NCBI RefSeq assembly: GCF_040869045.1
Contig: NC_090323.1
Coordinates: forward strand, 176,598,083 to 176,662,082
Reading direction: 5' to 3'
DNA from: Eurosta solidaginis
Lineage: Eukaryota > Arthropoda > Insecta > Diptera > Tephritidae
Length of the DNA stretch: 64,000 nucleotides
Below are positions 1 through 12,392 of the stretch, one piece after another. Below the pieces are notes generated by a model, which saw nothing but the letters and a program-made list of their open reading frames with translations, ran no database searches and had not been told where the DNA came from. Made by a program: the position numbers and the translations under genes. How positions within the stretch are numbered: the first letter of the stretch is position 1; each line of letters opens with the position of its first letter.

Positions 1-380
1 ATTATTTTTACATCGATAAATTTTCTTTTTTTACCTATTTGTTATCGGCATCTTATTTTTTATCGACGATTCTTCTTCGATTAGCTATGAAGCAGATACC
101 GATAAACTTCAATATAAAAACGATGATCCATCTGTATCCCGCCGATAATAAGCCGATTAAAAAATAATTCGAAATTAAGCCGCACGTAAATCAAACAAAA
201 TAAAGAAACAAACTTTTCGATACCTATCTATCGGTACCCATAAGAAGCCTACGCAGCTCTTCAAAAATAGCCAGATATTTAAGTAAAGTTACCTCTGTTT
301 TGATTGTATTCTAGTTTATTTGAAAACAGTAAGTTTTAAAGACGTACACTTGTATGTATACACATCGAACTTCACGCCTT
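1..380. other. A+T-rich DNA with scattered CGATA motifs
   Basis: No gene is visible. The stretch holds several copies of CGATA or its complement TATCG, for example near positions 10, 52, 70, 103, 147 and 217. It resembles the denser blocks at 46,080-46,830 and 61,095-61,345. The short open frame around 320-523 overlaps the SINE to its right and I do not treat it as a gene. Confidence 0.4.
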
Positions 381-389
381 TTTTCATTG

Positions 390-615
390 GCTATACTAAG
401 AGGGGTCTACCCTCGACAGTGATTTGGGAAGCATTCCGAGTGTATTTCTGCCATGAAAAGCTTCTCAGTGAAAGCTCATTTGCCTTGCAGATGCCGCGAA
501 GATCCTGCCCCGCCAATTTGTAGGAAACATTAAAAGAACTACAAAGCAAATTGAAAGAGAAGCTCGGCATAAATCTCTTGGGAGGTTTTCGAATCTTACC
601 TTAATCAATTTATTT
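390..615 (+). mobile_element. tRNA-type SINE, 5'-truncated
   Basis: Body and tail of a SINE also found at 11,285-11,610, 12,393-12,542 (reverse), 14,106-14,220 and 48,485-48,735. Shared landmarks are the CTGCCATGAAAAGC segment, TCTCAGTGAAA, CCAATTTGTAGGAAA and a tail reading GAGGTT..TCG..CTTACCTT. The tRNA-like head is missing here. It is non-coding and would have depended on a partner LINE for mobility. Confidence 0.7.
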
Positions 616-724
616 ATACAAAATTTTTTTTGTAAAATACACTTTATTTCCTACTTAAAAAATAATTGAGTTGCTTATGTGGTAGTGCAATTTGGCCAAC
701 TATGATTTTTTACATTGGTATATA

Positions 725-1045
725 TTAGGGTGGGTCGATTTAAAAATCGCTCACTGCTCTGTGAAAATCGTATTCTAGGGATCAAAATAAGAAACTTTGC
801 CGAAGGAACCATACCTCTAAAACGAATTCTGATTTCCCCCCAGGTAAGGGCAAATTTTGAAAAATCCCACTTTGACCCATTTAGAGGCCCGACCCACCGA
901 TGCCAGTGGCACACCCCCTGGAACCCCCCTGGGGGTTCTCCATACATTTCAAAAAATCGCCGGTTTTGCACTTTACATGAAAAAATCAGCACAAACATAT
1001 CCATACCAACTGAAAAGAGGTGCACCATTGCGTATACGTAACATT
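725..1045. repeat. dispersed short repeat, unclassified
   Basis: Starts with GGGTGGGTCG, which recurs inverted at about 891-900. The left end contains the palindrome CGATTTAAAAATCG. The right end, ACAAAC.TATCC.TACCA and TACGTAACATTT at about 990-1045, recurs at 15,880-15,945, which marks it as a repeat edge. The overlapping forward and reverse frames of about 110 codons have no recognisable domain and are probably chance. Confidence 0.45.
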
Positions 1046-1059
1046 TTATTATTATGTAT

Positions 1060-2305
1060 AAACAAATAAAAAAATTTGCAATAAAAAACTGAATCCAAAT
1101 AATGAATTACCGCCTACTTTACACGCCCCACTTACCAGAAATACTATGAAATAGAAACAATGCGTATATGAACCTATAAAAAATGTCAATTTACACAAAT
1201 GCCTGAATCAACATGCCATATCACTCATCAACATTTATGATAAAAATAACTGCATTTTAAGCCAAACATATACGCCTATTTGCATATACATATATATATG
1301 TAATTCTTGAATTCATACAAAAAGTCAACAACGCAATTATCTGTGTAAAAACTCACTTCATTAAGTGTTTGTGTATGAATTTTAAGTGTAAGCATTGAAT
1401 AATCCATCACTTACACTGATTCATGCAATCATTTCTTCAATTCAGCTGCCAAAATACCAAATTCCCTGCTAGTTATTCATCATTTGGAATCTTTTGATGT
1501 TTTTTGTGCTTATAGAATGCACACACGCACACACACTTATATACATGCACATGGGTAATGGAAGATAAAAGTCAATGCAAACAAATATCATCAAGTGCCC
1601 TGACAACCAATGCCAATGTGACAAGTGTAGCGGCTGAAAGAACAACATGTCACCACCACATACTTACATATATACATATCGAAATTTTTCCAACGCATGA
1701 GCATGTCTTCGGCTATATGTGCGTAGTTGTTTTAACAACACCAATTTTGTTGATAGATTCTATTGTACTTTAGCCCTTAGTTTTGTACAGCGCTACAAGA
1801 ACAATAAAAGCAAATATGAAGAATCATGTTGAATTTTTAAGGCAAAGGCAGTCATCACAACTTGTTACTCAGCATTTCTACTTATCTTCTTTTAATAGTA
1901 CATAAGTTCATGGTAACATTGTGGTAGCAATTGTAGGCGACAAAAGTCTATGCTCCCTAATCATACTCTATCGTTCACCATCATTCCTTGATTTCCTCCA
2001 CCACTTTCTCTGCAACAATCTCATTGTTTTACTTACACGCTCACTTTGTTCCCTTTCTTAAATTTTTTTTATTTATTCATGTTCTATGACCAACAAACAT
2101 TTTAAGGTCACTCAAGATTTATGAGTCTAAAATTTCATAGCCCCGACATGGAGTAATTTGTAAGAGATATGAAACCCATTTGAACCTATATCGAAAGGTG
2201 TTGTGCGATGTGAAAGAGTATTTTTTTTGTTTAGCTTAAATAGAGAAGAGTGCCTAGTACACAAATATCGGCCTAAGCTCATATTGACTATTTTTCATGA
2301 AACAA
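1060..2305. other. no gene seen; A+T-rich spacer
   Basis: I see no supported gene. There is a short CA-rich microsatellite at about 1519-1540. The 71-codon frame near 1558-1773 has no recognisable feature. Confidence 0.4.
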
Positions 2306-2310
2306 TAGTT

Positions 2311-2712
2311 TTTTAAAAATTAAAAATATGATAAAAGAATTTTAAGGACTACCTTTATATAAATGGACAAACCATAGAAGGCAATTTTTCCTTTAATACA
2401 GACATAATCTTTTTGAATTTTGACTAAAAAACTTTCACAATAGCTCTTGTAAAATAATTTTGGGATTTAAAACTATAGAGATGGAGCGCAATCTTTCAAT
2501 TTAAGGCAAACCATGTACTTGGGAATAACTAATTGATTATTCAAAATTTAAATTATAATTTTAAATCCCAAAATTCTTTTACAAGAGCTATTGTTGAAGT
2601 TTTTTAGTCAACATTCAACAATGATTAAAATTGCCTTATATTTTTTGGTCCATTTATATAAAGGTAGTCCTTAAAATTTTTTTGTCATCTTTTTATCTTC
2701 AATTTTTTAGTA
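2311..2712. mobile_element. foldback / MITE-like inverted repeat
   Basis: Two arms of roughly 170 bp, at 2311-2485 and 2545-2712, are imperfect reverse complements around a ~60-bp centre. Matching landmarks are TTTTAAGGACTACCTTTATA on the left with its complement on the right, and CAATAGCTCTTGTAAAA with its complement. There is no coding capacity. The superfamily cannot be assigned because no clear target duplication is visible. Confidence 0.7.
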
Positions 2713-2927
2713 CTGCCTACCAAAAGGGCAATTGCAACTTTGATAAGTAATATGAGTAATTCCTAAGTGAAACTCTTATCTTTATTTATTAGTTCAAAAT
2801 AGCAAGATTTAAGAGAATTAGTGGAATTTTCGCTGACAACACTGGCGAAAAAAACAGAATTCCATCTCGCATAATAACAAGAGAATTCCACCTCATTTGT
2901 CAGCTACTTAATTTGACAGCTGAAAAT

Positions 2928-2995
2928 CGTGGTGAAAGTCGCGTACGCCTGAAAGTCTAGGAGAATCGCGGTGAAAGTCGCGTACGCCTAAAAGT
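2928..2995. repeat. short tandem duplication (39-bp period)
   Basis: GGTGAAAGTCGCGTACGCCT occurs at about 2931 and again 39 bp later, in a C+G-richer patch than the surrounding DNA. Confidence 0.7.
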
Positions 2996-3174
2996 ATCCA
3001 GGGACGTGCATTGAGTTAGGCCTTCAAAGAGGTGCAATTCTACAACGCCTGCAACACTCAGTAGGCTAGCGAAGAAGGTATGGCCTAATCTTCTAAACAG
3101 TTCGACTTGTGCGTTACGTAGCTCAAATTTTTCGATCAAACATTGCACTGTCTTCGCTTTTAAAATTGTAGTTC

Positions 3175-3900
3175 AGGTTTCAAGTCTCTAGATATCCAGG
3201 AAGTTAGCTAAAAATCGATTGCAAGATTCCGAATTTAAAGATAGTTTTCCCAGTATCTCGATCCATGTGCCACCTAGCGGAATTTTTTTCATAAAATATT
3301 GCATTGTCACCGGGTTCTGGCTTACGGCCCAAGTTTCATGTCAGGAATTTTGTTTTTTTGTAAATTGTATTGTCACCAAGCCTCGAACTGTGTGCCAAGA
3401 TTCAAGTCTCGAGGTAACCGGGAAGTTAGCTAAAAATGACTTAAACGATTCACAAATCAAAATTAATTTTCTTAATATCTCGATCCATGCGCCACCTAGC
3501 GAATTTTTTTTTATCAAATATTGCATTGTCACCGGGTTCTGACTCACGGCCCAAGTTTCAAGTCTCTAGCTCACCGGGAATTTACTTAAAAATCGATTGC
3601 AAGATTCCCTACGTATTTCAGGGATTTTCAGGGATTTTCATTTATCTCGATTCGTCTACCACCCGGCGGCATTTTGTTTTCCACGAATTGTAGTTCCATC
3701 GACTCGCAAACTATGTGATAAGTTTCAAGTCTCTGGATCACCGAGAAGTTAGTTAAAAGTCGATCGAAAAATTTCCATTTTAAAATTAATTTTCTTTATA
3801 TCTCGATCCGTGCGCCACCTAGCGGATTTTTTCCCCCAGATCTGAACTACGTTCTAAGTATCAAGTGTCCAACTCAACGGGAAGTTACCGAAAAAGACTT
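3175..3900. repeat. tandem array of ~165-bp units with CTCF-like motif
   Basis: Units begin with TTTCAAGTCTCTAG-like text at about 3177, 3391, 3556, 3723 and 3858. Each continues with a GGGAAGTTAGCTAAAAA.CGA segment and TCTCGATCC, then a GCGCCACCTAGCGGA core (about 3267, 3488 and 3810; a degraded one near 3656). Most then carry GCATTGTCACCGGGTTCTG. The same modules recur singly inside elements at about 9,955-10,075 and 53,640-53,980. It is non-coding. Confidence 0.75.
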
Positions 3901-3929
3901 TTCCGTGGGTCAAAAATTCATGTGGAAAT

Positions 3930-5985
3930 GAGGGGACAAACATGAAAGGGTCTTAATATAAAGGTAGTAAAAAGGGTGGGATTGAAAATTTGTTTTGTAA
4001 GCGCAATAGGAAAATATTTATCTTAAAAGGTTCTTTTACCCAATGGACTACCAGTCCAGTGTACATAAAATATTATTTAATACTTTATGTGCTAAGAATT
4101 GGTCACTTATTAAGAACTGCCTCAACCTCGGTCTGACCTACATACCAAATAATATTAATAGTTCAGTTTGGGGGGGAGAATAATAAGGAAACAGGCACAA
4201 TATGATCCTAAAAGCCATTCTTCAATACGAAAAAAATCATAAAACTGCAACGAATTAACACTGAAATAGCCGCAAAGTGATAGCTCAAAATATTCTGGGA
4301 TAATGCGGATATAGTTCTGAAACCGTTGCAAAATACTCACTGAACGCGCGCGGAACGAATCCAAAAGTTATACTGAAAACCACCTCAACCTTTCCTCGAA
4401 AATAGTTGCTGTTCCTGAAATTACCGTTAAAATAACAATGAAAGGGTTAGGAATATCTAATTTTTTTTTCGAAATTGTTCCAAACCAAAACTGAAATATT
4501 CGCAGAATATCCCAACCACACTAAGGAAAGGACCATGAACTGGTACGGAAGCAATCTTCTTAGATATCCGTATTAATTCGTAATACATTCCGAAATAATA
4601 AAAAAATGATCCCGAAATAGAACCAAAATCAGAAAAAACAAGTCGTAAGTAGGCCTAAATGATTTGAAGATTGTCCAGCAAAAAGTATTGTAAGAGGACG
4701 CCAGTGATCACTTTTGTAACATTGCTAACATATTGATTATAGATCCCATCCACCTCGGACTTAGAACCTTTAAATGCTACTTCGAATATCTTCTAAACGA
4801 TTTGTTGGGAGCACATGAAACCTACTTGGTCATCTTACCCCTCTTCTGCAGTAAAGACTGTAGTATAAGAAGTTCTCTCGTCAATCTAACAAGTGAGTAG
4901 CTACGCCTCAGATGCTAAAGTCAAAATATTTTCTTTTGACTCGCCGTACTGAGATACCGAAAACTAAATGACAATTGTGTCTACAGCGGTGTGAGGCTAA
5001 GTAATAACATCCGGACCCACTCTTTATCTACCTGCAAAGGGCAAATAATAGGCCAAACAAGGAGATTGGTTGTCGAAACTATGCTGGATGTTCCAAAGTA
5101 CATATCTCTTAATTTCGCAAGGCCTACTCCTGTCTCAATCCAAATTTTCCTATTTGACCTTTCTAGTTAGAACTTTACTTCAAATATAATCGTTAACATG
5201 CTTTCGCTAGTTATATAATTTTCGAAACTGTTCATGCTCAGATATATTTGCTGCAATCCAGGGCAAGTTTCACGAAACGACTCGTTTCCTAGGGGGTTTT
5301 AAAGTCATTCCCTTTCTACAACTGAACCTTCAAGAAAGTTTAAAGTACCAGAATATTTAGTTTAGGTGTGGTTTGAATTATTGCGTCCAAGCAAGCAGAG
5401 TGGGATTTTAAGAAGGGATTCAAAGGGTTTTGTAGCGCAACTCTTTCGCGGGTGACCTGCCCAATCTCAAATTCCTACTCTTTTCGAGTCCTCTTTATTT
5501 AGCATAAGAAGCTCTAGCGACCTCAATTTGCTTACGACTGAAGAGAGGTGGATGACCTAGATGATTCAACGTGATCATATCAATTAGTTCCTGCAATCAT
5601 CGACCTCTTTTTTGGAAGATACCGTACAAATATCCGACAAAGTACCATCAACAACGTTAAAGCTCCCAGAAACCAACGGGAAGTCTTCTTTTAGCTAGAG
5701 GGACAGGGAAACGGACTCTTAGGACGGCGATCCCAATATCATAATACTGAATACGGCAAAAAGGGCATTTTCAAAAAAACGCTCAACACTTACCTTTTCC
5801 TCTTCATATCTACACTTCTCACGGAAATCATTATTTGTGATTACTCCCATTTTTGTTATGCCAGTCTATAAATCTGGAACTAGCTCCTCTTGTCGAAAAA
5901 GGTTTGAGTCAGTATTTACAAACACAGTTAGGTTAAGAGCAATGAAATTATACTGGGTTTACTTGGTCTGTCGAATGGCACTTAC
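3930..5985. other. no gene seen
   Basis: About 2 kb of A+T-rich DNA without a supportable gene, RNA or repeat. A G-run lies near 4170. Short open frames here (for example 4155-4364, reverse) have no recognisable features. Confidence 0.35.
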
Positions 5986-7680
5986 TTACTTACTTAATTG
6001 GCGCATAACCGTTTAAACGGATATGGCCGTCGAAGAAAGCGCGATAGTGGCTTCTTCTCTCTGCCAATCGGCGCCAATTGGTCACACCAAGGAATTTGAA
6101 ATCGTTATCCACCTGGTCCTTCCAGCGGAGTATGGGCCGCCCTCTACCTCTGCTTCCATAGGCGGGTTCCGGGTTCTTGGCCGGAGCGTCATCTTTCATT
6201 CGCCTAACATGGCAAGCCAGCGCAGCCGCTGCGTTTTAATTCGACGGACTATGTTGATGTGTGCGTAGAGCTCGTAGAACTCATCGTTAAATCTTCTTCG
6301 GTACTCGCCATCGCCAACGCATAGAGGTCCATATATTTCGAAAAACTTTTCTCTCGAACACTCACATAGCCGTTTCATCTGATGTTGTCATGGTCCATGT
6401 TTCTGCACCATATAGCAGGACGGGAACAATATGTGACTTGTAGGGTATGATTTTCATTTGCAGGGAGAGGATCTTTCAATTACCTACATAGTCCAAAGTA
6501 GCATTTATTAGCAAGAGTGATTTTTCGCTGGATTTTAGAGCTAATTTTGCTGCTAATGTTGATGCTGGTTCCCAAATAAATGAAGTCTTTTACTATTACG
6601 AAATTATGGCTACAAACAGTAGCATGGTTCCCAAGGCGCATGTGAGCTGACTCTTTGCTCGATGACAGCACGTACTTCGTTCTGTCCTCATTCACTATAA
6701 AACCTATCTTTACCGCTTCTTTTTCTAGTTTGGAGTAAGCAGAACTTACAGCGCGCGTGTTCAGGCCGATGATATCAATGTCAACAGCATATGCCAGCAA
6801 CCCCACGCTTTTATAGAGCATTGTCCCAGAGCAGTTAAATTCTGCAGCCAGTATAATTTTCTCCAGCATCAAAGTAAAGAAATCGCATGATAGGGGGTCA
6901 CCCTGTCTGAATACTCGATTAGTTTCGAATGGCTCGGACAGGTTCTTCCCAATTCAGACTGAGCTGATGGTGTTGCTCAACGTCATTTTGCACAGCCATA
7001 TAAGTTTTACGGAGAAACCAAATTCAGATATAGCGGCTTATAGGTAGCTGTAGCTCCTTCTCGTGCTGTCGAAGGCGGCTTTAGAATCGACGAAAAGGTG
7101 CTCTGTGTCTGTTCTTTTTTCGCGGGCTTTTTTCCAAGATTTGGCACATTGTGAAAATCTGGTCTGAAGCCGCACTGATAAGGCCAAATCAGCCGATTCA
7201 CGGTGGGCTTCAATCTTTTGCACAATACACTTGACAGGACCTTATATGCGATATTGAGAAGGCTGATTCCGCGACAGTTGGCGCAGTTTCTTGTGGACTG
7301 GGAAAAAAATATTTATATTCCAATCGTCAGGCATGCACTCGTCCAAACATATTTTGTAAAGAAGCTGATGCATGCGTCTTACCAGCTCCTAGCTGCCGTA
7401 TTTGAATTGCTCCGAGGGAATTCATCAGCGCCCGCGGCCTTGTTGTTTTTCAATCTGGTTATTGCTGTTCTAACTTCCTCGTAATCAGGTGAGGGAACAT
7501 TTATTCCATCGTCATCGATTGCGAGATCGGGTTCGTCATCCCTCTGTTGTAAATCGCTGCCTCTGTTTAGAAGAGCAGGGAAGTTTCCCCTCCATAATGC
7601 AAGTACTCTCTGGACATCAGTTTCAAGGTCGCCGTTTTCGTTCTTGCAAGAGTTCGCCCCTGTCTTAAAACCTGTCAAAT
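5986..7680 (-). pseudogene. non-LTR retrotransposon ORF2, 3' half, decayed (RTE/Jockey-like)
   Basis: Read on the reverse strand, 7678 down to 5986. The fragments appear in the order expected for a LINE reverse transcriptase. First comes a linker with the RLKNNKAAGADE segment (about 7400-7450). A palm region follows, with DSKAAFDSTRR-like text near 7080. The catalytic block lies near 6780, then a thumb and connection region containing NEDRTKYVLSS. The C-terminus has GRGRPILRWKDQV and a W-R repeat. At least four frame changes or stops separate the pieces. The catalytic box reads YAVD instead of YADD, so polymerase activity would be lost. The 3' end carries TTACTTAATTGGCGC and AACCGTTTAAAC, shared with the copies at 16,900, 24,843 and 61,015. 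Clade assignment is uncertain. Confidence 0.8.
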
Positions 7681-7689
7681 GGCATATCT

Positions 7690-8405
7690 CCCAGATATAG
7701 CTGCCATATCACCACTATGACGCACAGACAGGCCAGCTCATAAAGCAAACATCAGCGCTTTATTGCCACATTCGATGAACCTGTGTATGAGCTTTGATTG
7801 CTGCTTTAATGTCATAGTAAATTGCCATAGTTGCGTGAATGAACAAGCGGCTTCTTTTTGCTTTTAATTCCAATTGAAGCGCCTTGGGGTCGCTATATTT
7901 AAAGAGAGTGAAAAATCATCGTCTGTGTTGACACTATCTCTTCCATGGATATTAAGTTTGGGTTCACTTGTGAAAAGAGTCATCTTTGATTAATATTTCT
8001 AAATATACCACGGCTTTTTCATTCACGTAATATTATCTGCAGCTTTAGTCTCAAGTAAGGTGAGCACTTATTTAAAATTATCAAATATGCTGTTGCTGAA
8101 GGAAATAAGCTGACTGCAAAGTGCGTCAACAAAGATTCTTAACTGTATTGGTTCATTTACGACTACGATTGTTTGCTGGGCATCTACTCCAACCACTATT
8201 ACATGCAGACGCTAATTTCCCATATTCAGTCTTCACTAGTGGCGTCAGTCAATCACATGTCGCTCTCAATACAACTTTGGATCTCAATGCTTTTGAATCC
8301 TTTTGTTGAATTGCTAACTTGATTTGACCCTTCACGCTTCATTCTCACATTTTGAATTCATCCAGGCAACCAAACAATCAGCACGACAAGTTTTTCACTT
8401 CTCTT
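7690..8405. other. no gene seen
   Basis: About 700 bp between a LINE fragment and repeat copy A. I find no domain, RNA or repeat; the short frame at 8121-8309 is unsupported. Confidence 0.35.
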
Positions 8406-8409
8406 CCTT

Positions 8410-10717
8410 TTTATACACAGCTGAGCAGAGCTCACAGAGTATATTAACTTTGTTCGCATAACGGTAATCCGTAAGGGCATAAACTAATCGAGATAGATAT
8501 AGACTTCAATATATCAAAATGATCTGGGCGAAAAAAGAAATTCATTTAGCCATGTCCGTCTGTCCGTAAACACGATAACTTCAGTACGTTTTGAGGTATC
8601 TTGATGAAATTTAGTATGTAGGTTCCTGGGTGCTCGTCACAGATCGCTAATTGAAATGAACGATATCGGACTTCAACCACGCCAACTTTTTCGATATCGA
8701 AAATTTCGAAAAACAAAAAAAGTGCGATAATTCATTTCCAAACACGGATAAAGCGATGAAACTTGGTAAGTGAGTTGAACTTATGACGCAAAATGGAAAA
8801 TTAGTAAAATTTTGGACAACGGGCGTGGCACCGCCCACTATGTAAGAAGGTAATTTAAAAGTTTTGCAAGCTGTAATTTGGCAGTCATTGAAGATATGAT
8901 GATACAATTCGGCAAGAACGTTACACCTATTACTATATATGTGCTAAATAAAAATTAACAAGATCGGATGACGAACACGCCCACTTAAAAAAAAAAAATT
9001 CTTTTCAAAATTTCTTTTAGGTCAAATTATGTCAACATTCAATGCAATGATATGGTGCAACAAAATACAAAAATAAAAGAAAATTTCAAAATGGGTGTGG
9101 CTCCGCCCTTCTTCATTTTATTTATAAAATTTACCAATCTTTGTGAAATTTGGTAAGGATTTATATTCTAGGACGGTAATTGTTTGATAATGGGCGAAAT
9201 CGGTTGAAGCCACGCCCAGTTTTTATACACGGTTGACCGTCTGTCCTTCCGCTCGGCCTTTAACACGATAACTTGAGCAAAAATTCATATATCTTTACTA
9301 AACTTAGTTCACGTACTTATCTGAACTCACTTTATTTTGGTACAAAAAATGGGCGAAATCCGACTATGACCACGCCCGCTTTTTCGATATCGAAAATTAC
9401 GAAAAATGAAAAAAAAAATACCAAAATTCTATACCAAATATGCATAAAAGAATTAAAAAAAAAATTAAAGTTAAACGGTTTTATTGAAAGCAATGCATAC
9501 ATCAAGTAATAATAACACTAAAAGATAGAAAATAATTAGGTAGGTCCTAGGAGCTAGTCATCACACTCCTCATCAATCTAGGGCGTTGATCAGACAATTA
9601 AATAAAAGCGTTGAAAGCATAAAATTTGTATTGTTAGCCATATATATGACCAACTGAACCTCAATCAGGTTAAGCTAAGCCTTATATTTTTAGAAATTTC
9701 ACGCGTCCAACGATTTTATTTAAGTGTCTGATCAACGCCCTAGATTGATGAGGAGTGTGATGACTAGCTCCTAGGACCTACCTAATTATTTTCTATCTTT
9801 TAGTGTTATTATTACTTGATGTATGTATTGCTTTCAATAAAACAGTTTAAATTAAATTTTTTTTTTTTTACTTCATATGTCGCTTTCTATTCAGTATGTA
9901 TTATGTATTCCAAATATGAGACAAATCGGACAGCAAATACGATTTTTGTGAATATATCGATCCTTGCGCCACCTAGCGGATATTTTTTTCTTATTATTGC
10001 ATTGTCATCGGGTTCTGAACTATATTCAAAGTTTCAAGCTTGTAGCTTATCGCGAAGTTACTTAAATTTTAATTACAAAATTCGCTCTCGCCGTGCAGCC
10101 TGTCAAGTCAATCTAAATAAAACCGTTTAAAAAAGAGATATAACATGGTAATAGGATTGGTTTATTGACGCAGAATATAACTTTAGAAAAAACTTTGCAA
10201 AATGGGTGTGACACCTACCATATTAAGTGGAAGAAAATGAAAAAGTTCTGCCGGGCGAAATCAAAATCCCTTGGAATCTTGGCAAGAATACTGTTCGCGG
10301 TATTACATATATAAATAAATTAGCAGTAACCGACAGATGATGTTCTGGGTCACCCTGGTCCACATTTTGGTCGATACTTCGAAAGCGCCTTCACATATAC
10401 AACTAAGGGCAACTCCCTTTTAAAACCCTCTTTAATACCTATAATTTAATACCCATATTGTACAAACACACTCTAGAGTCACCACTGGTTCCCCTTTATG
10501 CCGATACCCCGAAATGGTGTCCACTTATAGAACTATGGCCCACTCCCTTTTAAAATACTCTTTAGTACCTTCCATTTGAAACCCATGTCATACAAATACA
10601 TTCCAGCGTTACCTAGGTTTATTTTGCTAAATGGTGATTTTCCCTTATTTTGCCTCCAAAGCTCTCAGCTGAGTATGTAATGTTCGGTTACACCCGAACT
10701 TAGCCTTCCTTACTTGT
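8410..10717 (+). mobile_element. CACGCCC-box repeat, copy A (interrupted)
   Basis: First of about six copies of a long dispersed, non-coding family. It opens with ATACACAGCTGAGCAGAGC and closes with CAGCTGAGTATGTAATGTTC followed by CCTTCCTTACTTGTT. The two edges share an inverted TACTCAGCTGAG core, so a DNA-transposon-like or foldback origin is possible. Inside are recurrent GGGCGTGG/CCACGCCC boxes, the palindrome TTTCGATATCGAAA and a (GTCC)n run. The copy is split by an insertion at 9,451-10,130. I do not know its formal name. Confidence 0.75.
9451..10130. mobile_element. nested TIR element inside repeat copy A
   Basis: Comparison with copy B shows about 680 bp inserted after AAAAG (9446-9450), with AAAAG again at 10131-10135 as a likely target duplication. 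The ends carry a perfect 15-bp inverted repeat TTAAACGGTTTTATT (9471-9485 and 10116-10130). Internally, 9471-9610 and about 9713-9855 form a second, longer inverted pair (TAGGTAGGTCCTAGGAGCTA and its complement). The right part holds one GCGCCACCTAGCGGA module. It is non-autonomous. A related copy lies at 53,440-54,000. Confidence 0.75.
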
Positions 10718-10719
10718 TA

Positions 10720-11280
10720 ATATTAACACACACTCACGTTTGTATGAAATGTAAGTACTAAGATTGTACTAGAAACGCTATAAGATAAGTTTTAGGAAAA
10801 TTGTCCTTGATATTATATGTTTGTATGTATGTATCAGATATGTTTTGCGGTAGGGCATCATTGCGACCGCCTTTCAAAATGGGCTTCATGCTAACAATTA
10901 TTCCTTGTGGTATGCATGAATAAGTAAATCAGTACGCACGAACGTAGCTAGGGGAAATTGAAAAGGATACGCAGAAAAAAAAATTTTGCAAGGATATCAA
11001 TACACATGAAAAAGTATTCATTCTTTGTTCGTGGCATTTTTTCACTGAAAATATGTTTTACAATTTTAATACATTAGATCCAGACATTTTTTTCAGTGAT
11101 ATTTGACATTTTCTGGTGAATTTTATTGCGCGTGATCGATTTCTTTTGCAAATAAAATTGGGCAAACGATTCTCAGAATCACGTCGGAGGAGGAGAACTT
11201 TTGTTAAGGGCAATGACATCAATATATTCAGCACACGCTAGCATTTTCACACCCTTATAACAGGCTGATATCTAGCTTGC
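10720..11280. other. no gene seen
   Basis: A+T-rich spacer between repeat copy A and a SINE; nothing recognised. Confidence 0.35.
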
Positions 11281-11284
11281 TCAG

Positions 11285-11610
11285 CCTACCAGGATCTTTA
11301 TCATGGATTCACGCCGCGGGCAAAGCAACATCAAAATATTTGAATCAAGTTTTTTCAATTAAAAGAAAGTTTTCTAAGCGAGGTCGCCCGTCGGCTGTAA
11401 TTTTTTAAGCACTCCAAGTGTATATCTGCCATGAAAAGCCCCTCGGTGAAAATTTAAATAACTTTCACATGCCGTTCAGGGTCGGTACATCCCATGTAGG
11501 TTTCGTCCTGCCAATTTGTAGAAAAATTTAAGGGAGCACGAAGCAAATTGGAAGAGAAGCACTACCAAAATCTCCTCGGAGCTTATCACGCCTTACATTT
11601 ATTAATTTAT
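11285..11610 (+). mobile_element. tRNA-type SINE
   Basis: Carries a B-box-like GGATTCACGCC near 11,305 and GGGCAAAGCAACATCAAAAT, then the body with CTGCCATGAAAAGCCCCTC, TGCCGTTC.GGGTCGG, CCAATTTGTAGAAAA and a C-G-poor tail. This copy keeps more of the middle than the one at 48,485 but has a degraded head. Confidence 0.75.
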
Positions 11611-11614
11611 TAAA

Positions 11615-12390
11615 ATAAACTGTAGTTAAGGTCTGCTGCTAGAACTTTCTCCTTCAGCATCTTTTTACAGAATTAGAAATATAGGATTTTGCACTTTCTG
11701 GAGAGGTCCCAAAGGTATTACTCAAGGTCGTTGGATAAAAGAGTAAAAGCTTGTGTCTTTTCCAAGACCAAGTGGATCGTAAACATCCATACGATATAAG
11801 ATTTTCCAAGCATATCGCCACATTCATCAGTTCGTTGATATAAGGATTCGAAGGAATGAAAATACACCACATATAACTTCACTTGTGATATCAAGCAGTC
11901 TGGTTCTTGGCATTTGGATCGCCTTATCATTTATTCTTGTTGATTGAGCACAGATTTGAAATTACAGTCGGTATTAAGCACTGGACAGATGTTAATACTT
12001 TGTATCATATGAACACGCGATATGTCAATACAAAAGTCCCCTGCGCAAATTTTCCTCCGTATCGCAACGTTTTCCAATCTGCTTTTCTTTCCTCATTGTG
12101 CACGATTCCAATCAGCCAGCAGCCGAAACTCCTGGAACCCACGTCTTTCAGCATCATATTTTTTTGCTCTAACAAGGCCTCTCTTTTTTCGTCTTCGCGT
12201 CACTATAACGCTAACACAAACCGCACCGTTATACATGTACTTATCTGCACCTGGTAGCTACGTCCTTTTGCGAGGAGAAGCAGGGGAACTCCGTATGGAA
12301 ACACCAGTTTCTTAGGGCAAACTTGGTGAGGTTTTCCTCTAAGCAGATTTAGGCTGGGTTGCTTTTCATATTTGCTTTTTAATTTTCCGG
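11615..12390. other. no gene seen
   Basis: Overlapping forward and reverse frames of 70-116 codons (11,654-12,315) show no recognisable domain and contradict one another, so none is called. Confidence 0.35.
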
Positions 12391-12392
12391 AA

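Noticed and set aside
675..1041. Overlapping forward and reverse frames of 108 and 117 codons
   Set aside because: They overlap in opposite strands inside a dispersed repeat and have no recognisable domain.
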